DNA from: Desulfobacterales bacterium
GTDB taxonomy: Bacteria > Desulfobacterota > Desulfobacteria > Desulfobacterales > JAHEIW01
Reading direction: 5' to 3'
Assembly (NCBI GenBank): GCA_030145015.1
Contig: JAQYWI010000286.1
Location: 1 to 5,502 of the forward strand
DNA length: 5,502 nucleotides
The position numbers were made by a program, and so were the translations under genes. Below are positions 1 to 5,502 of the stretch, piece after piece. How positions within the stretch are numbered: the stretch's first letter is position 1; each line of letters begins with the position of its first letter. The notes below the pieces were generated by a model, which saw nothing but the letters and a program-made list of their open reading frames with translations, had not been told where the DNA came from and made no database searches.

Positions 1-1178
1 TGGGCATGAACGATTCCGGCGGGGCCAGGATTCAGGAAGGTGTTGATTCGCTTTCCGGATACGGGCAGATTTTTTACCGCAACTCCATGTCTTCCGGTGT
101 TATTCCCCAGATTTCAGCGATAATGGGGCCCACGGCAGGGGGGGCTGTGTATTCGCCGGCCATGACTGACTGGATTTTTATGGTAAAAAATACCAGCTAC
201 ATGTTTATTACCGGTCCGGATGTTATTAAATCTGTAACCGGTGAGAAGATCACTTTTGAGGAGCTTGGCGGCGCCATGACCCACAACGAAAAGAGCGGGG
301 TGGCGCATTTTGCCTGTGAAAACGATGAAGACGCTATCAACCGGATCAAAAAACTTTTATCTTATCTGCCGTCAAACAACATGGAAGATCCGCCTGTGGT
401 TAATACCGGCGATGATCCCCGGCGGACGGATCCGGCCCTTGACGCCATTATTCCGGACAATCCCAACCAAGCTTATGACATGAAGGACGTTATTTGTTCA
501 ATTGTGGATAACGGGGATATTTTTGAGCCCCATGAATACTTTGCCCGGAATATTATCGTCTGTTTTGCCAGATTGAACGGAAGAAGTATCGGCATTATTG
601 CCAATCAGCCCCAGGTCCTGGCCGGATGTCTGGACATTGACGCTTCGGACAAGGCCACCCGGTTTATCCGTTTTTGTGATGCCTTTAACATTCCCATGCT
701 GACCATAGCAGATGTGCCCGGCTATCTTCCCGGGAGCCATCAGGAGTGGGGCGGCATTATCCGCCACGGCGCAAAACTTTTGTGGTGCTATTCGGAAGCA
801 ACGGTTCCAAAAATACTTCTGGTTACCCGCAAGGACTACGGAGGGTCTTATCTTGCCATGTGTTCAAAAGACCTGGGTGCTGACATGGCGTTTGCCTGGC
901 CATGTTCGGAAATTGCGGTTATGGGGGCTGCGGGGGCATGCAATGTGATTCATCGAAGGGAGATCAAAGCGGCTGATGATCCTGAGGCCAAGCGCAAGGA
1001 AAAAGTAAAAGAATATGAGGATTTGTTTTCAAATCCCTATTGTGCCGCCAGCCGGGGTTTTGTGGATGCGGTCATTGTTCCGAGTGAGACCCGACCGCGT
1101 CTTATTGACGCTTTGGAAGTCATGTGCAGCAAGCGGGAGGTGAGTCCTCCGAAGAAACACGGAAATATACCGATGTAA
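1..1178 (+). CDS. mmdA: Acyl-CoA carboxyltransferase subunit (12S / MmdA / PccB type), 5' end missing
   Basis: This is the biotin-dependent carboxyltransferase that acts on the CoA ester, moving CO2 between carboxybiotin and propionyl-CoA/methylmalonyl-CoA. The frame is open to the left edge, so the Met codon at 6 is internal; about 120 N-terminal residues are missing compared with the usual 510-520. Counting from that Met, the N-terminal crotonase-like half shows NDSGGARIQEG (residues 2-12) and the oxyanion-hole stretch GPTAGGAVYSP (41-51). The C-terminal half shows RKDYGGSYLAM (275-285), AWPCSEIAVMGAAGA, the EIKAADDPEA segment and the family ending KKHGNIPM. The YLAM form and the last 100 residues match what I remember of the Propionibacterium transcarboxylase 12S subunit more closely than acetyl-CoA carboxylases. 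The downstream 5S/biotin gene supports a transcarboxylase role. Alternatives are propionyl-CoA carboxylase beta or methylmalonyl-CoA decarboxylase alpha. The symbol is a family-level label; the family is certain, the exact reaction is inferred. Confidence 0.93.
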   Translation, partial: GMNDSGGARIQEGVDSLSGYGQIFYRNSMSSGVIPQISAIMGPTAGGAVYSPAMTDWIFMVKNTSYMFITGPDVIKSVTGEKITFEELGGAMTHNEKSGVAHFACENDEDAINRIKKLLSYLPSNNMEDPPVVNTGDDPRRTDPALDAIIPDNPNQAYDMKDVICSIVDNGDIFEPHEYFARNIIVCFARLNGRSIGIIANQPQVLAGCLDIDASDKATRFIRFCDAFNIPMLTIADVPGYLPGSHQEWGGIIRHGAKLLWCYSEATVPKILLVTRKDYGGSYLAMCSKDLGADMAFAWPCSEIAVMGAAGACNVIHRREIKAADDPEAKRKEKVKEYEDLFSNPYCAASRGFVDAVIVPSETRPRLIDALEVMCSKREVSPPKKHGNIPM

Positions 1179-1184
1179 GTTATT

Positions 1185-1270
1185 ACTGAATATTGAAGAT
1201 TGATTATGTAATGTTTAGGAACATCTTGTTTGGCTCTTCGATTTTCAATAGTAAATCGTCAATTTTAAAT
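1185..1270. repeat. Degenerate 7-bp repeats in the gap before the small gene
   Basis: The gap contains two blocks of degenerate heptamers. The left block reads ACTGAAT (1185), ATTGAAG (1192), ATTGATT (1199) and weakly ATGTAAT (1206). The right block is the reverse-complement type: CTTCGAT (1236), TTTCAAT (1243), AGTAAAT (1250), CGTCAAT (1257) and TTTAAAT (1264). The consensus is ATTGAAN on one side and NTTCAAT on the other, so the two blocks face each other. The periodicity is read by eye in AT-rich sequence. No function is claimed. Confidence 0.45.
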
Positions 1271-1275
1271 GGTGA
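1271..1275 (+). promoter_or_regulatory. Weak ribosome binding site of the small gene
   Basis: GGTGA lies four bases before the ATG at 1280. It is a poor Shine-Dalgarno match, but the upstream in-frame ATGs at 1193 and 1211 have nothing better and would translate the repeat-rich gap, so 1280 is the preferred start. Confidence 0.45.
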
Positions 1276-1279
1276 AACA

Positions 1280-1504
1280 ATGGAAAACAAAAAGAAGATA
1301 TCCGCTGCAATATCAGCGGTGATGAACTATATCCGGACAGAAGAAGAGGCGATCTATATACAGTCTCTGGCTGCGCCTGCAGTTGAGGCGGCTCAGGCTG
1401 CCTATGCTGCTGCGGCTATGGGGCCGGTGAAACTGTGGGGAATGAGCGGCCGGCAGGCCCAGATGCAGATGCGAAATATGATGCAGATGAGAACCTTTAA
1501 ATAA
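1280..1504 (+). CDS. Small 74-residue protein resembling the C-terminal part of OadG/MmdD/MmdE subunits
   Basis: This is probably a small structural subunit of the carboxyltransferase complex encoded on both sides of it. The N-terminal segment (KKISAAISAVMNYIRTEEEA, residues 5-24) resembles the AAIxAA helix near the end of sodium-pump decarboxylase gamma/delta chains. An Ala-rich stretch follows (29-49), then LWGMSGRQAQMQMR (52-65), which fits the W-x-x-x-GR-x-x-x-M-x-x-R pattern found at the end of those subunits. The C-terminus is rich in Met (55, 62, 64, 67, 68, 70) and ends in RTFK. There is no hydrophobic N-terminal helix, so it should be soluble, unlike full-length OadG. The frame also has an ATG at 1193, but that extension would translate the intergenic repeats, so the ATG at 1280 is chosen. 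The gene is real judging by operon position and family-like motifs; the homology is from memory, and the function is inferred from Veillonella MmdE-like small chains. Confidence 0.72.
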   Translation: MENKKKISAAISAVMNYIRTEEEAIYIQSLAAPAVEAAQAAYAAAAMGPVKLWGMSGRQAQMQMRNMMQMRTFK

Positions 1505-1514
1505 AATTGCTTTA

Positions 1515-1551
1515 CGATTTTATATAACGCGGCTTCGCCGTTTTTAAATCG
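1515..1551 (+). other. Imperfect palindrome with a short hairpin and T-run between the small gene and the 5S-type gene
   Basis: The outer arms CGATTT (1515-1520) and AAATCG (1546-1551) are exact reverse complements. Inside them CGGC (1530-1533) pairs with GCCG (1537-1540) around a TTC loop, followed by five Ts (1541-1545). The inner part resembles a weak intrinsic terminator or attenuator, but a 4-bp stem is short for one. It lies just downstream of the small gene and 30 bases before the next start, so it may act as a partial terminator, a processing site or an mRNA stabiliser. None of these is shown by sequence alone. Confidence 0.4.
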
Positions 1552-1566
1552 GAAAAATATTTATAA

Positions 1567-1572
1567 GAGGAG
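1567..1572 (+). promoter_or_regulatory. Ribosome binding site of the 5S-type gene
   Basis: GAGGAG lies nine bases before the ATG at 1582, a strong Shine-Dalgarno match at normal spacing. It fixes that ATG as the start. Confidence 0.8.
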
Positions 1573-1581
1573 ACGATTAAG

Positions 1582-3591
1582 ATGAGCGATCATAATCAGG
1601 TAAAAACAACGGCGGATAATCCTGTTAAGATAGTAGACCTGAGCCTGCGAGATGGTTATCAGTCCCTGTTTGCCACCCGTGGACGGACCGAAGACATGAT
1701 TCCGGTAGCCGAGAAGATGGACGAAGTGGGGTTCTGGGCCATTGAAACATGGGGCGGCGCTACCTTTGATACCATGCACCGTTTTTTGAACGAGGATCCG
1801 TGGGAAAGGATCCGGACATTAAAACGGTACATAACCAAAACACCGTTTTCCATGCTTTTAAGAGCTCAGAATCTTGTGGGATACAGAAATTATGCGGATG
1901 ATGTTGCCCGGGCCTTTGTGGATCGATCGGTTGCAAACGGCATTGACATTTTCCGGACATTTGATGCACTGAACGACTACCGTAACTTTGAAACGGTTGC
2001 TTCCGTTATCAAAGAATGCGGGAAACATTTCCAGGGCTGTATCTGTTACAGTATGACCGAACCGCGACTCGGCGGAGAGGTGTATAATATTGATTATTAT
2101 GTTCGTAAGGCCAAGGAGCTGGAATCCATGGGCGCTGAAACTATCTGTATCAAAGATATGGCCGGCCTGATTGCTCCTTATGATGCTTACGAAATTGTCA
2201 AAGCATTAAAGGCGGCCGTGAAACCGCCCATCCATTTTCACAGTCACTTTACTTCCGGCATGTCTGCCATGGGCCATTTGAAGGCAATTGAGGCGGGTGT
2301 TGATATAGTCGACACATGCATGTCGCCTTATGCATACCGGACCTCACACGCAGCCATAGAACCGCTTGTGATGACACTTTTAGGGACCAACCGCGACACA
2401 GGATTCGATATCCGGCAGCTGGCGGAGATCAACGAAATACTAGAAAGGAAAGTCTTACCCAAGTATAAACACCTGCTGGATGATTCCAAGGTGTCGATTA
2501 TCGATATCAATGTTTTGTTGCACCAGACTCCGGGAGGCATGCTTTCCAATCTGGTGAACCAGTTAAGGGAAATGGATGCTTTGCATAAGATCAATGAGGT
2601 TTACAAAGAACTTCCCAGAGTCAGAAAAGAACTGGGACAGATTCCGCTGGTCACGCCCACCAGCCAGATTGTTGGAATACAGACGGTCAACAATGTTCTT
2701 TTTGACGATAAAGATGAGCGCTATAAGATGATTACCGACCAGGTCAAGGATTTGTGCTACGGTTTATATGGTAAGACCGCTATCCCCATAGATCCTGAGG
2801 TCCAAAAGAAAGCGCTTAAAAACTATCCCAGGGGAGAAGATCCCATTACCTGCCGTCCGGCCGAGGTTCTAGAGCCCGAACTTGATCAGGCCAAGAAAGA
2901 TACCGAAGGGCTTGCACAGGATCTGGACGATGTTCTTGTCTATGCGCTTTATCCCATTACCGGGAAGCGGTTTTTAAAATGGAAATACGGCAAGGAAGAT
3001 CCGCCTCCGGAAGTCAAGGCCCGGACCCTGGAAGAGATTGAAGAAGAAAACGAGCTGGTTAAACTGGCCAAGCTCGGTCTGTTGGTTAGAAAAGCAGAAA
3101 AGAAAGCTCCGCCCAAGACCGATGCGCTACGAACATTTAACGTATTTGTGGATAATGAATATTTTGAGGTTGGGGTTGAAGAGCCGGGAGGATCGCCGGT
3201 TATCAGCTATGTCCAACAACTACCGGTTCAACCGCCGGTTGCAGCTCCGGCACCGGTCGCACCGGCCGCAACTCCAGCGAAACCCAAACCGGCGAAACCT
3301 GCTCCCCCCGAACCGGAACCGTCCAAACCGGCCGCGCCTGAAAAACCGGAACCGTCTCCTGTGGCTGCCGGTGTTGAAGGCACTCCACTGAAAGCACCGA
3401 TGCCCGGCATGATTGTCAAATATTCAAAACAGGTGGGAGATGTTGTAAGCAAAGGGGACACGTTGGTAATTCTGGAGGCTATGAAGATGGAAAATGCCCT
3501 TTCGGCTCCTGCGGATGGTACGGTTAAGGCGATTAATTTTTCCATCGGCGATACGGTAGCCAAAGACGATGTCCTGTGCGTTATCGGCTAA
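1582..3591 (+). CDS. oadA: 5S/OadA/PycB-type keto-acid carboxyltransferase fused to a C-terminal biotinyl (1.3S) domain
   Basis: This 669-residue protein transfers a carboxyl group between biotin and pyruvate/oxaloacetate and carries the biotin itself. The TIM-barrel (about 15-290) starts with [15 protein letters not shown]. By alignment from memory with 5S and pyruvate carboxylase, the metal ligands are D24, carbamylated K191 (in IKDMAG), H220 and H222 (FHSH); keto-acid contacts are R23, Q27, R94 and T254. The conserved carboxylase domain covers about 290-490 ([21 protein letters not shown]). A Lys-rich joint is followed by a short strand segment like the 1.3S N-terminus (516-533), an Ala/Pro linker (about 545-598) and a biotinyl domain with EAMKM. 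The biotinylated Lys is K635, 34 residues from the end, the normal position. The length fits 5S plus 1.3S joined. RDGYQS replaces the commoner RDAHQS. A transcarboxylase role fits the 12S-type neighbour; oxaloacetate decarboxylase alpha or pyruvate carboxylase subunit B are alternatives. The symbol is family-level. Confidence 0.93.
   Translation: MSDHNQVKTTADNPVKIVDLSLRDGYQSLFATRGRTEDMIPVAEKMDEVGFWAIETWGGATFDTMHRFLNEDPWERIRTLKRYITKTPFSMLLRAQNLVGYRNYADDVARAFVDRSVANGIDIFRTFDALNDYRNFETVASVIKECGKHFQGCICYSMTEPRLGGEVYNIDYYVRKAKELESMGAETICIKDMAGLIAPYDAYEIVKALKAAVKPPIHFHSHFTSGMSAMGHLKAIEAGVDIVDTCMSPYAYRTSHAAIEPLVMTLLGTNRDTGFDIRQLAEINEILERKVLPKYKHLLDDSKVSIIDINVLLHQTPGGMLSNLVNQLREMDALHKINEVYKELPRVRKELGQIPLVTPTSQIVGIQTVNNVLFDDKDERYKMITDQVKDLCYGLYGKTAIPIDPEVQKKALKNYPRGEDPITCRPAEVLEPELDQAKKDTEGLAQDLDDVLVYALYPITGKRFLKWKYGKEDPPPEVKARTLEEIEEENELVKLAKLGLLVRKAEKKAPPKTDALRTFNVFVDNEYFEVGVEEPGGSPVISYVQQLPVQPPVAAPAPVAPAATPAKPKPAKPAPPEPEPSKPAAPEKPEPSPVAAGVEGTPLKAPMPGMIVKYSKQVGDVVSKGDTLVILEAMKMENALSAPADGTVKAINFSIGDTVAKDDVLCVIG
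3311..3356 (+). repeat. 13-bp direct repeat in the Pro/Ala linker
   Basis: AACCGGAACCGTC occurs at 3311-3323 and again at 3344-3356, exactly 33 bases (11 codons) apart and therefore in the same frame. It encodes the Glu-Pro-Glu-Pro-Ser and Lys-Pro-Glu-Pro-Ser parts of the flexible linker before the biotinyl domain. Such linkers commonly grow and shrink by in-frame duplication. Confidence 0.6.
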
Positions 3592-3595
3592 AACA

Positions 3596-3639
3596 ATTGA
3601 AAATCGAATAATTGTTGACATTAATTTTCAATCTTCAAT
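3596..3639. repeat. 9-bp inverted repeat and degenerate 7-bp repeats before sucC
   Basis: ATTGAAAAT (3596-3604) and ATTTTCAAT (3624-3632) are perfect reverse complements with a 19-base spacer. The left arm begins a heptamer pair, ATTGAAA (3596) and ATCGAAT (3603). The right arm belongs to the opposite pair, TTTCAAT (3626) and CTTCAAT (3633). The units are the same family, in the same facing order, as those in the gap at 1185-1270. The stem is all A/T except one G-C pair, so it is weak as RNA structure. Confidence 0.5.
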
Positions 3640-3646
3640 TCAAAAA

Positions 3647-3652
3647 GGGAGG
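3647..3652 (+). promoter_or_regulatory. Ribosome binding site of sucC
   Basis: GGGAGG lies nine bases before the ATG at 3662. It decides the start: an in-frame ATG at 3569 would overlap the end of the previous gene and add 31 residues not found in the family. Confidence 0.85.
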
Positions 3653-3661
3653 ATCAGGATC

Positions 3662-4825
3662 ATGAAGATCCACGAGTATCAGGCAAAAGAATTGTTCAAG
3701 AAATACAACATTCCTATTCCTGATGGCGGCGTTGCGTTCAATCCTGATGAAGTCAAAAAGGTTGCCGAAAATTTAGGCCAATTTCCGGTTGTTGTTAAAG
3801 CTCAGATTCATGCGGGCGGCCGGGGCAAAGGCGGCGGGGTAAAGCTTGCCGGATCAATTGATGAAGCTGCCGGCATTGCCGGTGAGATCATCGGGATGAA
3901 TTTGGTTACCCACCAAACCGGGCCTGAAGGGAAAAGGGTCAACAAAGTGCTGGTTGAGCAAGGACTCAACATTGCAACGGAGCTTTATTTGAGTATTATT
4001 CTGGACAGAGCAACCGCTAAGATTGTTATTATGGCCAGCCAGGCCGGAGGAATGGATATTGAAGAAGTGGCGGCCTCAACCCCTGAAAAAATCATCAAGG
4101 TTTTCATTGATCCTCTTATAGGTATCCAGCCCTTTCACTGCCGTCAGGTTGCTTTTGGATTAAATCTGTCATCTTCCGTGATGAGGCCGTTTGTTTCCAT
4201 GCTTGCAAGCCTGTACAGACTGTTTATGGATTACGATTGTTCGTTGGTGGAGATTAACCCTCTTGTAATCACAGCCGAGGATGCGGTGATTGCTCTGGAC
4301 GCCAAAGTCGATTTCGATGACAACGCTCTGTATCGCCACAAAGACATCATTGAATATCGCGATATTGATGAAGAGGACCCTCTGGAGGTTGAAGCCTCTA
4401 AGTTTAATCTCAACTACATCAAGCTGGACGGCAATATTGGAAATATGGTCAATGGAGCCGGCCTGGCAATGGCGACCATGGATATCATTAAACTGGCCGG
4501 CGCCGAACCGGCCAACTTTCTGGATGTGGGGGGCGGCGCCAGTGCGGAGATGGTTGAAAACGGTTTCAGAATTATGCTCGGAGACAAGAATGTGAAGGGG
4601 ATTCTGATTAACATTTTCGGTGGGATATTGCGTTGTGATGTGCTGGCAGAAGGTGTTGTCCATGCAGCAGAAAAAACAGGCATTAATGTTCCTGTAGTGA
4701 TCCGGATGGAAGGGACCAATGTAGAACAAGGTCGAAAAATTCTGGCTGAATCAGGTCTTAACCTTATTACTGCTGCGGATATGAAGGATGCGGCGCAGAA
4801 GGTGGCACAGTTGGTCGCCGGCTGA
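3662..4825 (+). CDS. sucC: Succinyl-CoA synthetase (ADP/GDP-forming) beta subunit
   Basis: SucC is the nucleotide- and succinate-binding subunit of the cytoplasmic enzyme that interconverts succinyl-CoA + NDP + Pi and succinate + NTP + CoA. From the ATG at 3662 the protein has 387 residues, against 388 in E. coli. It begins [12 protein letters not shown], the standard family N-terminus. The ATP-grasp domain (about 1-235) has the glycine loop [10 protein letters not shown] (50-59) and VEINPL with E197 and N199; N199 and D213 fall at the same numbers as the Mg-binding residues of the E. coli enzyme. The C-terminal ligase domain has [21 protein letters not shown] and [10 protein letters not shown] (317-326), which helps hold the phosphohistidine loop of the partner subunit. 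Nucleotide preference cannot be told safely by eye. It follows the 5S-type gene by 70 bp and precedes sucD by 37 bp. In this context it likely handles succinyl-CoA derived from methylmalonyl-CoA as well as from the TCA cycle. Confidence 0.97.
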   Translation: MKIHEYQAKELFKKYNIPIPDGGVAFNPDEVKKVAENLGQFPVVVKAQIHAGGRGKGGGVKLAGSIDEAAGIAGEIIGMNLVTHQTGPEGKRVNKVLVEQGLNIATELYLSIILDRATAKIVIMASQAGGMDIEEVAASTPEKIIKVFIDPLIGIQPFHCRQVAFGLNLSSSVMRPFVSMLASLYRLFMDYDCSLVEINPLVITAEDAVIALDAKVDFDDNALYRHKDIIEYRDIDEEDPLEVEASKFNLNYIKLDGNIGNMVNGAGLAMATMDIIKLAGAEPANFLDVGGGASAEMVENGFRIMLGDKNVKGILINIFGGILRCDVLAEGVVHAAEKTGINVPVVIRMEGTNVEQGRKILAESGLNLITAADMKDAAQKVAQLVAG

Positions 4826-4850
4826 CGGCAGAGGTCGGAAGACAAAAAGC

Positions 4851-4856
4851 GAGGAA
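4851..4856 (+). promoter_or_regulatory. Ribosome binding site of sucD
   Basis: GAGGAA lies six bases before a GTG at 4863. The GTG reads into the usual SucD N-terminus ([10 protein letters not shown]), so it is the start. The nearby ATG at 4856 is in another frame and stops after seven codons. Confidence 0.8.
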
Positions 4857-4862
4857 TGAAAA

Positions 4863-5502
4863 GTGAGTATATTTGTTGACAATAATACACGGCTGTTGGT
4901 TCAGGGAATTACCGGCAAAGAGGGACAGTTTCACACTCGCCAATGCGCAGCATACGGCACTCAGGTGGTTGCCGGTGTAACTCCGGGCAAAGGCGGTCAG
5001 AAGATGGATGATATACCGGTATTTAACACGGTTAAGGAGGCCGTGGCGAAGACCGGCGCCAACTGCAGCATGATTTTTGTACCGTTTGCATTTGCGGCCG
5101 ATGCTATCATGGAAGCCGCAGACGCGGGTGTGGATATTATCGTTGCCATAACCGAAGGGGTTCCGGTTATGGATATGATAAAAGTCAAGAATTATATGAA
5201 GGGTTCACGGTCGCGCCTCATCGGTCCCAATTGCCCGGGCATCATAACGCCCGGCCAGTGCAAGATCGGTATCATGCCCGGTCCAATCCACAAACCCGGC
5301 GGGCCGGTGGGTGTTGTATCCCGTTCCGGAACGTTGACGTACGAGGTGGTTCACCAGTTAACCCTGCAAGGAATTGGGCAGACCACCTGCCTGGGTATTG
5401 GCGGTGACCCTGTGAACGGCACCAACTTTATAGACTGTCTTGATGCCTTTGAGAGGGACCCGGAGACCACGGGTATCGTTATGGTTGGCGAAATCGGCGG
5501 AA
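4863..5502 (+). CDS. sucD: Succinyl-CoA synthetase alpha subunit, 3' end missing, GTG start
   Basis: SucD binds CoA and carries the catalytic phosphohistidine of succinyl-CoA synthetase, working as partner of the SucC encoded just upstream. The window holds 213 codons of about 290. Translation from the GTG at 4863 gives [20 protein letters not shown], closely following the E. coli protein. The Rossmann-type CoA-binding domain shows GITGKEG (15-21), GVTPGKGG (38-45) and GPNCPG with C124. The ligase domain shows [19 protein letters not shown] and [14 protein letters not shown]. The sequence ends at VGEIGG, where E210 matches the Glu that contacts the phosphohistidine in E. coli (E208). The phosphorylated His itself, near residue 246, lies beyond the right edge. 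The 37-bp spacing to sucC implies co-transcription. The GTG start may modestly lower translation compared with sucC; that is inference. Confidence 0.96.
   Translation, partial: MSIFVDNNTRLLVQGITGKEGQFHTRQCAAYGTQVVAGVTPGKGGQKMDDIPVFNTVKEAVAKTGANCSMIFVPFAFAADAIMEAADAGVDIIVAITEGVPVMDMIKVKNYMKGSRSRLIGPNCPGIITPGQCKIGIMPGPIHKPGGPVGVVSRSGTLTYEVVHQLTLQGIGQTTCLGIGGDPVNGTNFIDCLDAFERDPETTGIVMVGEIGG

Noticed and set aside
1193..1279. N-terminal extension of the small protein from the ATG at 1193
   Set aside because: The added 29 residues translate the 7-bp repeat blocks, have no family character, and the ATG at 1280 reads straight into the conserved helix.
1454..1494. CAGATG micro-repeats at the end of the small gene
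   Set aside because: They are explained by the Gln-Met/Met-rich C-terminus of the protein and are too short and irregular to be a separate repeat element.
3228..3563. Minus-strand open frame of Gly/Ala-rich protein opposite the biotinyl linker
   Set aside because: Its low-complexity Gly/Ala run is the reverse complement of the Pro/Ala linker codons; not a gene.
3615..3643. A perfect -35 box TTGACA before sucC, suggesting an internal promoter
   Set aside because: At 17-base spacing the -10 position reads ATTCAA, a poor match. The region is AT-rich and the box overlaps the repeat structure, so an internal promoter is possible but not supported.
3569..3661. N-terminal extension of SucC from the ATG at 3569
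   Set aside because: It overlaps the previous gene, adds 31 residues not found in SucC, and the strong GGGAGG site sits nine bases before the ATG at 3662.
4169..4729. Long open frame of 186 codons on the minus strand opposite sucC
   Set aside because: It lies wholly inside a certain gene, and its predicted protein is rich in His, Cys and Asn with no recognisable domain. It is a shadow of sucC codon usage.
4856..4879. Seven-codon open frame overlapping the sucD start (possible leader peptide)
   Set aside because: It is out of frame with sucD, overlaps its RBS and start, and has no attenuator-like structure; most likely chance.

Overview
The window is a same-strand gene cluster from a bacterium of roughly balanced base composition. 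In order it holds the 3' part of a biotin-dependent acyl-CoA carboxyltransferase (12S/MmdA type), a 74-codon small protein, a 5S/OadA-type keto-acid carboxyltransferase carrying its own biotinyl domain, and both subunits of succinyl-CoA synthetase (sucC, and sucD cut by the right edge). This gene set fits an anaerobe that runs the methylmalonyl-CoA route of propionate/succinate metabolism, such as a sulfate-reducing or syntrophic member of the Desulfobacterota. The taxonomic guess is inference from gene content and style; no rRNA or marker gene is present.

Layout: acyl-CoA carboxyltransferase 1-1178 (start missing); 101-bp gap with degenerate 7-bp repeats; small protein 1280-1504; 77-bp gap with an imperfect palindrome and short hairpin; 5S/biotin fusion 1582-3591; 70-bp gap with the same 7-bp repeat family and a 9-bp inverted repeat; sucC 3662-4825; 37-bp gap; sucD 4863 to the edge, with a GTG start. 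All genes lie on the + strand and are closely spaced, so one transcript is likely. No gap exceeds 300 bases, and I see no RNA gene, mobile element or CRISPR array.

How the genes fit together: the 12S-type subunit moves a carboxyl group between biotin and propionyl-/methylmalonyl-CoA. The 5S-type subunit moves it between biotin and pyruvate/oxaloacetate, and its C-terminal domain carries the biotin. Together they look like a methylmalonyl-CoA:pyruvate transcarboxylase. The window shows no biotin carboxylase and no membrane OadB/MmdB pump, though either could lie outside it. SucCD interconverts succinyl-CoA (formed from methylmalonyl-CoA by mutase and epimerase, not seen here) and succinate, with nucleotide phosphorylation. 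The small protein resembles the C-terminal part of the gamma/delta subunits of sodium-pump decarboxylases but has no membrane anchor, so it may be an assembly or stabilising subunit of a soluble complex.

I found no clearly new system. The points most worth a second look are the small subunit, the two gaps with a shared 7-bp repeat pattern, and the altered active-site loops of the 5S-type enzyme.
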